Assembly: GCA_001600635.1 (NCBI GenBank)
Contig: BCKL01000006.1
Location: forward strand, 1,014,752 to 1,061,840
Length of the DNA: 47,089 nucleotides
DNA from: Leucosporidium creatinivorum
Taxonomy: Eukaryota; Basidiomycota; Microbotryomycetes; Leucosporidiales; Leucosporidiaceae
Direction: 5' to 3'
The translations under genes and the position numbers were made by a program. The notes below the pieces were generated by a model. The model was not told the origin of the DNA and did no database searches. It saw nothing but the letters and a program-made list of their open reading frames with translations. Shown piece by piece: positions 1 through 10,231 of this stretch (position 1 is the stretch's first letter; each line of letters begins with the position of its first letter).

Positions 1-2625
1 AATCTTCCTGGCATCGGTGACATCCCATCCGTACTCGTCGGCGAGGACACGGGCGCGGAGCTTGAAGTCGTCGCGGGGGGCGATCTTGCCCTCCTCGACG
101 GCCTTGGCGACCTCCTCGTCGACGGGCTGGGCACTGACGTAGAGACGGTTGTGCTTGTTCTGCGACTTGGAGAGGGCCACCATGGACGACTCGGCCTGGA
201 CAGTCTCGCGGTATCCGACGACGGGGTCGGAGATCTTGAGGGGGACACCGGCGTGATCCTCAACGAGATCCTTGAGGCAAATCTCGAGGTGGAGCTCTCC
301 GGCTCCGGCGACGATGTGCTCTCCAGTCTCGGAGATCCAGGTCTGAACGCAGGGGTCGGACTTGGAGAGACGCTTGAGTCCCTCGACGAGCTTGGGGAGA
401 TCGTTGGCGTTCTTGACCTCGACGGCGACCTGAACGACAGGGGAGACGCTGTAGTGGGGAGAGTGAAGCGAGCGAAGGTCAGCGGGAGCTCGCGCCAAGC
501 GCAAGAAAGAGAAAGCTCGGCGGGGCGACGTACGAGAACTTCATGACCTTGAGGTTGTGGGCGGTGTCGGAGGTGGTGAGAGTTCCCGACTTGAGAAGGA
601 ACTGGTCGACTCCAACGAGTCCGACAATGTTTCCGGCGGGGCAGTCCTCGAGGGGATCGACCGAACGTCCCATCATGAGGACAGTGCGCTGGATCGACTT
701 GATGAAGAGGTCGTCCTTCTTTCCGGGGACGTAGTTAGGTCCCTGGATGCGGATCTTGGGTCCGGCCTTGACCGTTCCCGAGAAGACACGTCCGAAGGCG
801 TAGAAGCGGCCCTTGTCGGAGGTGGGAACCATCTTCGAGACGTAGAGCATGAGGGGACCCTTGGCGTCGCAGTCGCGGATGGCGACGGCGGCCTCGTCGT
901 CCATGGGACCCTCGTAGAGGGTCTCGACACGGTAGCGCTGGGCGGTGACGGGGGAGGGGAGGTTGATGACAATCATCTCGAGGAGGGAGTCTCCGGCGGG
1001 GAGGAACTTCCTCATGATGACCTGTGGTAGAGAGAAAGGCGAGGTCAGCTCCTGTCTCTCGCAGATACCAAGGTACGCAACGAGTAGAACGCACCTTGAG
1101 GAGAGCCTTGCCCTCGAGGTCCTTCTCGTCGGAGGTGAGGGAGACCTCGAGCTTCTCGAGGAGGGCGGGGATGGTGTCCTTCTTGAAGTTCATGACGGCA
1201 TCGAAGACCTTGAAGATGGGGTCGAGGATGAACTGTAGAAGTAGAGAAGGAGCGTGAGCGGGTCGGTTCGTCTCGCGATCGCCGAAGGAGCGCGCCGAGG
1301 AAAAAGCGCGCCCAAGTCGAAAAAACGCACCATGTTGAATCCACGCTCGAGCTGGTTGCCCTCGGCATCGGTCGACTTGGTGGACCACTTCTTGGTCTTG
1401 GGGTTGAAGTAGTTGTCTCCCCAGAGCTTGGGCATGAGCTTGTCCTTGGAGACACCGAACTTGCGAGCGTAGCGGTTGGCGAACTGGCGGAGGGTGAAGG
1501 CCCATCCGTGGAGTCCGGATCCGAAGGCGACGGTTCCCTGGTCGGGGTAGACCTGGACGTCTCCGAGAGCCTTCTCGTGGTACATGGAGATGATGACGTT
1601 GACCGACTCGATGGTGCGGGCGAAGGTCTGGTAGAGGTCCTCCTTGTTGATCTGGAGCTCGAGGAGGGCGCGGTCGACCTTGTTGATGACAATAACAGGC
1701 TTGATGCGCTCTCCGAGAGCCTGACGAAGGACAGTCTCGGTCTGGACGCAGACTCCGTCGATGGTGTCGACGACGACGAGGGCTCCATCGGTGACACGAA
1801 GGGCGGCGGTAACCTCGGAGGAGAAGTCAACGTGACCGGGGGAGTCGATCAGGTTGATGAGGAACTCTCCACCTGTGGTCGAGCGAGAAGCTTCGTCAGC
1901 GAGGGTGGCGCGACAAAGTTCGTTTCTCGGCGAACGTACCGTCGGTCTTCTGCTTGACGTCCTCAATGTTCTCCTTAGGAAGCTCGAAGAACATGGTGAT
2001 GGCGGTCGACTTGATGGTGATTCCACGGTCCTGCTCGTCCTGGCGGGTGTCCATGGCACGGGTGTCTCCAGCCTTCGACGAGGCGATGATACCGGCCTTG
2101 GCGAGGAGGGAGTCGGTGAGGGTCGACTTTCCGTGATCGACTAGATGGATGGCAAGCGAAGACGAGTTAGCTCTCCCATCCTTGATTCCCTCGGCGCAGA
2201 CCGCCCAATCGCATCGACGCCTTCCCTCTCGGCGCCCGTGAGAAATGTAAGCTTACCGTGAGCGATGACGGACACTGTGAATAGGAAGCGAGTCAGTTCT
2301 GTATTCTTATGCGGGAGAAGCGAACTCAAACGCACTGTTACGAATGCTAGAGACGGCACGATGCAAAGTGGAGGGTCAGTCTCGTGTGCGCTGAGTCGGT
2401 CGAAGCGAGGGCTCTGGGAGGTCGCCTAAAGGGCTACATACTTCGTAGGCTTGTCCATCAGGCCACGGATCTCATCTGTAGGATGGCAAGTGGGTCAGTA
2501 CAGCTGTTTCGAGCGTAGAATAGAACTCTGCGCCCCGAAAGCGTGTCGCTTTCTCTGGGGCTCGGCCCAGCAGCTGGACAGCTCGGGGCGGATGTTGGGA
2601 ACGTACCGATGGTGAAGTTAACCAT
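1..2625 (-). CDS. EFT2: Translation elongation factor 2 (eEF2), 3' end outside window
   Basis: This is the GTPase that moves peptidyl-tRNA and mRNA through the cytosolic ribosome. The spliced reading begins [16 protein letters not shown] and carries the P-loop AHVDHGKST, the G3 motif DSPGHV and the G4 motif NKVD, followed by domain II and III sequence. It runs off the window at [13 protein letters not shown], near residue 600 of about 842 in the family. The domain IV tip with the diphthamide histidine is therefore not visible. I count eight introns. The first four coding exons are tiny: 2607-2625, 2442-2475, 2336-2346 and 2257-2274, that is 19, 34, 11 and 18 nt. The start ATG (2623-2625) is fixed by the invariant N-terminus. 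The gene is divergent from LAS21 with about 280 bp between start codons. Identity is certain; the micro-exon borders follow from canonical splice sites and eEF2 conservation. Confidence 0.97.
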
Positions 2626-2907
2626 CTTGGCGGATGGTAAAGAAGGGGAGGGTAAAAAGTGGGGGAGAAGGGAGGGGGGGAGGTCAAGCGAGAGAGGCGA
2701 CGAGAAATTCGTTGAAGGGGCCGGCGAGGCTGCAATTCTTTTCGAGTCCAAAAGGCGACTCAGGAGGAGCACCACACTACTCATTTCACACCAAGTCACA
2801 ACTCTGCATTCATTTAGAACGACTCAGCCGACTCGTACATTGGATCCCTTGCTCCAACTACCGCCAAAGCTGACTTGGCCGCCGAGGCCGGCGCGGGTGG
2901 GGCTTGG
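2626..2907. promoter_or_regulatory. Divergent promoter region between EF-2 and LAS21
   Basis: These 282 bp lie between two oppositely directed start codons. The EF-2 side is rich in pyrimidine on the minus strand (CT-rich run around 2640-2700), a common feature of strongly expressed fungal genes. No clear TATA box and no CTACAG hexamer is seen. Promoter role is inferred from position only. Confidence 0.6.
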
Positions 2908-5900
2908 ATGCGGCGCACTATCGTTCAGCAGCTCAGTCTGCTCCTAGTCACCTTACTAGGCATAGGGCTCTTCTCGAGGGGCTTCTTCCCAGTCAAACCT
3001 TTGCTCCCAGGCTTCGCCGAGTTACCCTCTGCTCCCTTGCAAGAGCCTCCCTTCTCCCGACTCGTGTTCATCCTCGTCGATGCTTTGCGAAGGTGAGTCG
3101 TGTCGCCGAGCTACCTTACCGAGTCATGACTTACTCACAATATCAAAAAGTGACTTCGCTTTTGGCCCCGAGTCCAGGATGGAGTTTGTGCACTCGTAAG
3201 GGGAACCCCCAGCATCCGCTCAAGCTCGCTGCTCACCGTTCGGCGTTCATACGCAGGATCGTCGACTCGGGTCACGCTCTACCATTCACCGCCATCGCCC
3301 AAGCACCAACAGTCACCCTCCCTCGCCTCAAAGCCCTCACCACCGGCTCGAACCCCACTTTCCTCGACGCCATCCTCAACATCGCCGAGGACTCCAAATC
3401 GCCCGTCTTTGAGAACGTCGATTCGTGGGTCCGTCAACTAGCACTAGGACCACAACAGAAGCGCATCGTCTTCCATGGCGACGACACCTGGCTGCGGGTC
3501 TTCCCTCAGAGTTGGTTCGCTTCGAGCGAGGGCGTTACGAGCTTCTTTGTGGCCGTGAGTGGTCTCTAGCGCTGTGGACGATAATCTCTGCTTACCTAGC
3601 TTCATACAGGACACCCAAACCGTCGACAACAACGTCACTCGACACCTCGACGACCTGCTCGTCCCCTCCTCGCCAGCTCCCGTCGACGTCCTTATCCTTC
3701 ACTACCTCGGCCTCGACCACGTCGGTCACCTCGGCGGGCCCGAGAGCCCTCTAATGGCACCCAAGCAGATCGAGATGGACGGCGTTGTCGAACGAGTCTA
3801 TCGCTACCTCGAGCAGCAGGACGAGCGAGACGGCGAGAAGAGCTTGCTCATCCTCGTCGGCGATCACGGCATGACCGAGGTAAGTTGCTGCACTCGTCTT
3901 CCCCTAATATCTCACTGACCTCCTCTCTCCATCAGACGGGCAACCACGGAGGATCGACTGAAGGCGAGACAAGCGCCGCACGCCCTTCCCTCGGTTTCCT
4001 TCTCGCCAGAAGCTGACCTTCTTCCGCTGCAGGCCCTCCTCATTGCTGCACCCTCCCATCCGCCGATAACACCTCCCCCATCTCCTCGCTACCTCACTGC
4101 ATACCGTCATCACCAAGTCGTCAACCAGATCGACCTGGTCCCGACTCTTGCTCTCCTTCTCGGCATCGGCATTCCCACGTCCGTCGTTCGAACCTGTTCT
4201 GGTCTTGGTCGGAGTGATCTGACGAACCACTCACCCTACAGTAACTCGATGGGCAAGGTCATCGAGTCTGTCATCAAGGCTTACGGCCCCAGCGGTCAGT
4301 CGATCTGATCCTCTTCACGCCCGCCTCAACTGACTTGTCAGGCATCGATAGACTTCCCCGCTGCACTCGCGGCCAACGTTAAGCAGATCAAGGCTGTTCT
4401 CGAAGCTGCTGCGCCTGGCTCCACCGCCGAGCTGCTGCGAGAAGTCGCTCGTTCGGCCGCCGAAGCGGGAGGGGAGGAGCCGTCTTTCGAGCAGGCCATG
4501 TCGCAGGTGACCCGCTTCTGCCTCTGCACTCAGATCGATTTCTCACTAAATCTGCGCCTTCCACAGTTCCTCACCCTCGCCCAAGAACGCCTCATGAGCA
4601 CCTTCGGCGACTACCACCTCTTCCCCATGTTCGCCGGACTCGCCATCCTCGCCGCCCTCGTTGTCCTCGCTGCTCGGTTTGCCATCCTTTATCTCTCTAG
4701 GGAAGGCAAGACCACCCGACGAGCAGTGGGAGCAGCGCTGGCCGTCTACTTGGCGACTTTCTTCGCCACCAGCTTCATCGAGGAGGAGCATGACTTTTGG
4801 TACTTTGCGACGACCACGCTGCTGCTCGCCCTGGTGCTGAGGTGAGAAGACCTTTCTTCATCGCCTCGACGACTGCCGCTGATGCTTGCTCACTCATCAG
4901 ACCGAGGTTGGACCTGGGGGAGCGAGCGAGCTTCGTCGTCTCGGCGGGAACTGTACGATTGATGCGATCGTGGTCACATAACGGTTCGTTCGACTCTTCT
5001 CATCAACGATTCCACTAAATCCAAACTGTCTCTCAATTCCCTCTACAGGCCAGAAGGACGTCCCGAACCGAAGCATCTCCTCCTTCCTCTCGACCTCTCC
5101 TCAGCTCACCTCCCTCCTCGCCTTCCTCACCTACCTTACCATCCTCGGCATCCCAATAAACACCCTCTACACCTCCGCCCGCACTCTCTCCCGCCGCACC
5201 ACCACCATTCCCCTTAAGCAGCTCTTCTTCCGAGCTTTGACTTTCGCCATCCTCCTCACTTTCGCACTGTTGGAGGTGGGAGTGCTCATGGCGTTCAAGA
5301 CGGCGGTCGGAGGGAGGGACATCGGGTGGCTGAAGGTGTCGGGGTTAGGAACGGCGCTCGAGCTGGCGTTGCTGAGTAAGAAGATCGGAGGGATCAGCTG
5401 GGTCGTGGCGAGGCTGGCCAAGATGGTGGATCCGACGGCAGGCGAAACGTATGACAGTGAGTGACGCTGTCTTAAGCTCATCATCGAGACTGCATGACTC
5501 ACCTCTGCCGTCCACAGTCCTTAAGAACGTCTACATCTGCATCGGGATGGCTCGCTTCAGTCGACCGAGCAACCTCTTCCTCCTTGTGCTGCTCTGGTTC
5601 CAGTACTACACCATCCGCCGATCTCGGCTCTCCCCTCTCCTCTTCACGACGACCATCATCGCTCTCCAGCATGTCGCCTTCTTCGCTGCAGGCGGCTCAA
5701 ATTCGCTGGCGACGTGAGTTGGCCTCCCATCTCGGCTTCTCCAACCTCGAGATCACCACGCTGACCTATCATTCGCAACCACCAGCATCGACCTCTCCCA
5801 AGCCTACAGCACCCTCGAAGCCTACGATTTCGGCGAAGTCGCCTTCGCCACCTTTGCCGGCAACTTTGCCGGCCCCCTCTTCTGGACCAACGCCGTCCCC

Positions 5901-6125
5901 GCTCTCACTCGTCATTCCCCCTCTTCTCCCTCAACTCTCACTTCCCACATCTCTCTCTCCACCCTCTTCCACTCCCTCTCCCTCTGCACCCTCGCTGCCT
6001 CGGCGACACATTTCCGCAGGCATCTGTTCGTTTGGACGGTGTTCTCGCCCGCGCTGCTGTATAAGGGGGTGTGGAATCTGTTGGTGCATTGGTTCATGGG
6101 CGCGCTGGTGGCAGTGATTCAGTAG
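2908..6125 (+). CDS. LAS21: GPI ethanolamine phosphate transferase 2 (LAS21/GPI7 family)
   Basis: The enzyme adds ethanolamine phosphate to the second mannose of the GPI anchor in the endoplasmic reticulum membrane. The start is the ATG at 2908, giving MRRTIVQQLS and an N-terminal signal anchor. The luminal alkaline-phosphatase-fold domain shows FILVDALRSDF, the HYLGLDHVGHLGG block, VGDHGMTE and GNHGGSTEGET, the usual metal-site and GPI-transferase motifs. Many hydrophobic helices follow, from about 4600 to the stop at 6123-6125, as expected for the multi-span C-terminus. About ten short introns are needed. One of them (3978-4032) appears to be a GC-AG intron, because no GT lies near the required junction and read-through meets a stop. 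The order and length fit the family, and the convergent neighbour is TRM44. Confidence 0.94.
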
Positions 6126-6282
6126 CAGATGTCGTGCAATCTTCTTCGCTCTCGGTCGTAGATCGGCGCCGAGCGAGAGCAGGGGAGGGGGAATAGCGAA
6201 GGCGCGCTCTTCTCGCTCGCTGACAGAAGGACCGACGATGAGAGTGAAATTTTAATGGGGATGTTTGCTCCTCAGCAAAACC
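6126..6282. other. Convergent intergenic spacer (LAS21 / TRM44 3' ends)
   Basis: A short 157-bp gap between two stop codons. It contains no open frame or RNA gene that I can support and is presumably the two 3' untranslated regions and termination signals. Confidence 0.5.
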
Positions 6283-8084
6283 CTAATGCTCCCCCGCCTT
6301 GCCCTCCGGCTTCCTCGCCTTCCACCCCTCCCTCGCACCCTGCACCATCCTCTCCACCTCCTCCTCCACCCTCTTCATCATCTCCTCCCTCTCGTCCCCC
6401 TCCAGCCCATCCCAAATCCTCCTTCTCCCCAGCTGCCCGATGTTCTTCGTACTGGGCATCCTCAGCGCCTCTCGCTCGGGAACGAACCCGCAGACGAGGG
6501 TGAGATGCGCGAGGTAGAGCTGGTAGGCGTGCATTCGACCGCTGTGGTTGGGTGTGGGGGCGTAGAAAGGGAGAAGGAGGGGGTGGTGCGCTGATGATGA
6601 GGACGTTGAAGAAGGCTCGGCCGGAGCGGAAGGGAGGGAGTCGAGGAACTCGGCGGGAATCTTGTACTCTTTGCTCGTGAAGCGGTCGTTGTGGGTATGA
6701 GGACAGCAGGGTATATTGAGGAAGGCCGAGTTGGGCGTGCGGGCGGCGAAGAGGGGAAGCCAGGGAGTGAGCTCGTCGGCGTGGTTACCTATGAGGAAGG
6801 AGCCGGGTGGGAAGGGCGCCTCGGGAGAAGAGAGAAGGGTAGGAGGGTCGAGCGAGGTGGTGAGGAGTGTTGGTGAGGGCTCGTAAGATGCCCAGGACTT
6901 GCGGGCGCGGAGGTCGAGACCGTAGCCTGGGTAGCCCTCCGAATGAAGGAGGTAGGTGCTGTAGAGAGGAGTAGGTCAGCTCGAGACCTGCGAGAGGGGT
7001 ACGAGTTGACTCACAGCAGCCCATTGCCACAGCCGAGATCCACGAACCCTCCAGGCGGCTTGCCCTCACTCTCGAGGTACATGTGCTTCCAGACGATCAT
7101 GAGCCACGCCGTGACGGCCACATCCTCCCAGAGATGCTTCTGGGGATCCGTGATCTCCTTCCATTCATGTAGCATCCATCTGGGGAATGTGATGCGAGGG
7201 TCATGGAGCGGGGCGAGGTCAGCTCTGGTTCGGCGCCGAACGGGGGAGGGGGTCAATCGCTGCTCGAGCATAGAGTTCTCGGACCCTCGGCCGCTAGAGA
7301 GAACTCACCTGTACTTCTCCTTGAGGACATGGTACAGGTCCTGCACCTCTTCCTTGCCAGCGAGGAGGTCGTGGTGAACTCGCTTCTGGTACCCCTCGTC
7401 GAGGCCACAGGCAACCGAGTGCAAACTTTTGAGTAGGGCGAGGGCCGTGCGGTATATCCGATGGTCGAGGGGGAGAGGTGTAGGTAATGGCGAGGCAGGA
7501 AGAGCGAGCACATCGAGGTGAATCGAGGCGGAGGAGGGTTGCGAGTCGGTCGAACTGGACGGCGGTGGTGGGAGGTAGCGGAAGGCGAGAGCGGCGAGTT
7601 GAGGGTGGTAGTAGGGTACAAGTCCTCCGTTCTCCTTCTCCAGCAGCTCGAAGTCGGGCAGCAGCAGCACGAGGCCTTCTGCAGTCTCCGCATCCTCCTC
7701 GCTGCCTGCTGTCCTGTAGAACAGACATTCCTGCTCCATGCTCCCATCCCTCGTCTGCTTTGGCTGCAGCTTCCTCCTGATCCGCCGTACGCAATCATAT
7801 CCCTTCAATTCAACGACTGCCTGCTTCCCCAGCTCGTCCAAGTCCTCATCCGCCAAAACGTCCGCTCGCAGGATCGTAGAGCTGTTGTACTCGGGGTGTA
7901 GCGTCTGCAGCTCGACGGCTTGATAAAAGTTGGCGAGCGAGAAGGGTGCAGAGGCGCAGAGGGTGGGGATCCACGAGCTGACCGCAGAGGGGAGCGACGG
8001 AAGAGTCGAGGCAGAGGTTGCTGGGGTGCTGAAGAAGCGGGCGCGTGGTGTAGGCGCTTTCGGTGGTTGCTGGGTACGAGCCAT
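6283..8084 (-). CDS. TRM44: tRNA (uracil-2'-O)-methyltransferase TRM44
   Basis: TRM44 makes 2'-O-methyluridine at position 44 of serine tRNAs in the cytoplasm, using S-adenosylmethionine. The protein (about 540 residues) starts MARTQQPPKAP at 8084. The diagnostic middle block reads EKYRWMLHEWKEITDPQKH, then a helix ending in VDLGCGNGLL, the SAM-binding motif I, and then HSEGYPGYGLDLRARKSW. Two introns are clear: 7180-7308, and one directly after GNGLL (about 6958-7015). Both have GTGAGT donors and CTGAC branch sites, and splicing restores the family motif exactly. The C-terminal part contains the conserved NIPCCPH segment and ends KPEGKAGEH. The upstream neighbour on the same strand is the epimerase gene, 178 bp away. 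Identity rests on motif order and is strong. Confidence 0.93.
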
Positions 8085-8262
8085 GCCGAGCGAGTGGCGA
8101 GGAACGACGGAACGAGCGATGAGGAAGAGGGCAAGCTTGAGCCGAGCAGTTTCGCAGAGGATCGTCCAAGCTAGACAGAGCTAGATTCGGAATGCTGAAG
8201 CTGAGGGCTTGCAAGGCGATATAGTCGGTACTGCTCTTTCATTCTTGTCTATGACCTTGATC

Positions 8263-9789
8263 CTACTCCTTCACCTTGACCTCAATCTCGACAAAGTTCT
8301 CGTACACTTCTCCCGCCATGAGGATGGTGTCGGTGCCCGCCTTCTCAGCATATTCGGGGTGCAAGAAGGTCGCCAGAGGATGGTGGAACTCGAGGAAAAC
8401 GGCGCCTGTGCGTGGCGAAGTCGCGAGTGAGATCAGCGAGAGCTCGGCGTTGGCGGTCGAAGCGAAACGGCTCACCGAAGCGAGCATAGGGACCGATGTT
8501 CTGAGGATCGTGGATGCTCTTGCGAGCTGGTCCATGAGTGTCGAAGCCGGAAGCGGTGTAGCATTGGACGGTGCTCTGGTTGGTGCGGAAGGAGAGGGAG
8601 AGTTTGTCGTCAGGGGAGGTGAGGACGACTTGAGGAGCCGACTGCGTGAGGGAGGTGAAGGCGAAGTTGTGGTCTGGGTTGGACGAGGGTATGTGAGCAA
8701 GATCCGAGCGAGCCTGTAGTTGAAAAGACGAAGCTCACCGACTCCATCGGAGGGGAAGTTGTCGCTGAGCGTGCGATGAGGACCAGCAAGGCTAGCAGAG
8801 TGGAAGTCGAGCTCCGATCCAGGAGGGATGTTCTCCCAAGTACCCTTGGCGAGCATCTTGTTGTCCAGTGAGGGGGTTTGATTGGACTGTGGGCGACAGG
8901 AAGTGGGGTCAGCCTGCGCCGAGCTGGTCTCTGTCGCCGGGGAGTGGCTGAAGGGCCTGTTGTGGTATCCAGCCAAGGATGCGACGTACGTTGATGAACA
9001 TCTTGTGGCCCTTGACATCCTCGGTAGCGAAGTCGCTCAGATTGAATCCCCAGCTGAATGTGAGCGATGAGAGGGTGAGCGAAATGAGCGATACAGCGAA
9101 CCGGTAGCGAGGCGCCGATGGCCGAAGAGGAAGGGAACAAAACTCACTGCACCGTCAAGTTGACAGGCGTACCCTGAGCCAGCTCCGACACCTCGGCTCC
9201 TTCCTCGATGATCTTGGCGCGCAGGATGACGGTGACTTTCCCAGCATTGTCGGCCTCAGGTGGAGAGACGGCAGAGAATCCTTCAACCTCGAGTCCGAGG
9301 GGAAAACCATCTGTCCCGGCGGAGGAGACGTGGCGATAGATCGTCGTCGACTCGGCGCCCGCCCCCTTGGGCACGTCTGCCTCGGTGAAAAGGGTAGACG
9401 TGGTCAAGTCGACCTTATCCCATCCCAGAGTATCGAGACCGGTCTCTCCTCCATGCAGGCATACGCCTGCATTTCGACGGGGTCAGCTCAGCCGGCTCTA
9501 CTTCCGAAGGGCACTGCCGCTCACCGTCATCCCCAGCCAGCTGCAGCTCCCCAGACTCTCCAAACTTGACAGCACCGGACGGTAGCCTATTGGCATAGCG
9601 TCCTACAGTAGGATTGATGAAGCGACGTCCCTTGAGAAGGTGGTGGGCAGCTGGATCGTGAGGAGCAATGAGGGCGTCGCGCTTGAGCTGGCCTGTAGGA
9701 GAAGTGACGACGAGGCCTTGAAAGGTGTGGCCGTAAGGAAGCACCTGCAGCGCGAGCTGGTCGGATTTGATCTCGTCGACGGTGAACAT
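8263..9789 (-). CDS. Aldose 1-epimerase (galactose mutarotase)
   Basis: The enzyme interconverts alpha and beta anomers of sugars such as galactose and glucose. The start at 9787-9789 gives MFTVDEIKSDQLALQVLPYG. Family marks in order are: RFINPTVGRYANRL; VCLHGGETGLDTLGWDKV, which spans an intron junction; LTVQWGFNLSDF, again across an intron; HKMFIN; the SLAGPHRTLSDNFPSDG region; and near the end FLEFHHPLATFLHPEY. The protein is about 390 residues, slightly longer than the usual 340-350, with about five introns. No signal peptide is evident, so it is probably cytosolic. It lies tail-to-head with TRM44 and is divergent from the large hydrolase gene. There is no sign of the fused epimerase domain of yeast GAL10. 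Confidence 0.92.
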
Positions 9790-10231
9790 GATGGACGAGC
9801 AGTGAAGCGGAGGAGAGAGAGCCAGCTCAGCGCTCGGCGGGAATCTGGCCAAGTCCAAGTTGCGAGTCCAAGCTCACGCTCTGATTCCTGCCATTACTTG
9901 CTCGTCTATTCCTCGACACATCAAGCGACTCGGCTACAGCTCGCTCTGGCTTCCTGCACCTCTACAGCCCTACAGCAAAGGCCCCTGGGCAGCTCGAGCA
10001 CGCTGGTCTCTCTTCTCGCGCAGGTTAGTCCTCTGGACCTCTACATCTGACGTCTAGATAGCTCACGCTCTGTCTTGCACACCTACAGAGCACACCTACA
10101 CCTCCAAGAGCCCGCTTCGTGGGGTAGCAAGCCTTACATCTCGCTTGTTTGGTGAGCCCTCGCTCAACTCTCGTTCGCGACGGCATCTGCGAGCAGCTGC
10201 TGAGTCTCTTCGACTGCAGCGGCGAGGGAAG
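9790..10231 (+). promoter_or_regulatory. Divergent intergenic region with four sense CTACAG motifs
   Basis: This 442-bp stretch lies between the epimerase (minus) and hydrolase (plus) start codons. CTACAG occurs four times on the plus strand, at 9934, 9962, 9970 and 10083, all in the sense direction of the hydrolase gene. A random 6-mer would be expected about 0.1 times. The reverse form is absent. It is probably the hydrolase promoter and leader; the motif's function is unknown. Confidence 0.55.

Noticed and set aside
151-2144. Several plus-strand open frames opposite EF-2
   Set aside because: They are antisense shadows of the strongly codon-biased EF-2 exons; the minus-strand protein is unmistakable.
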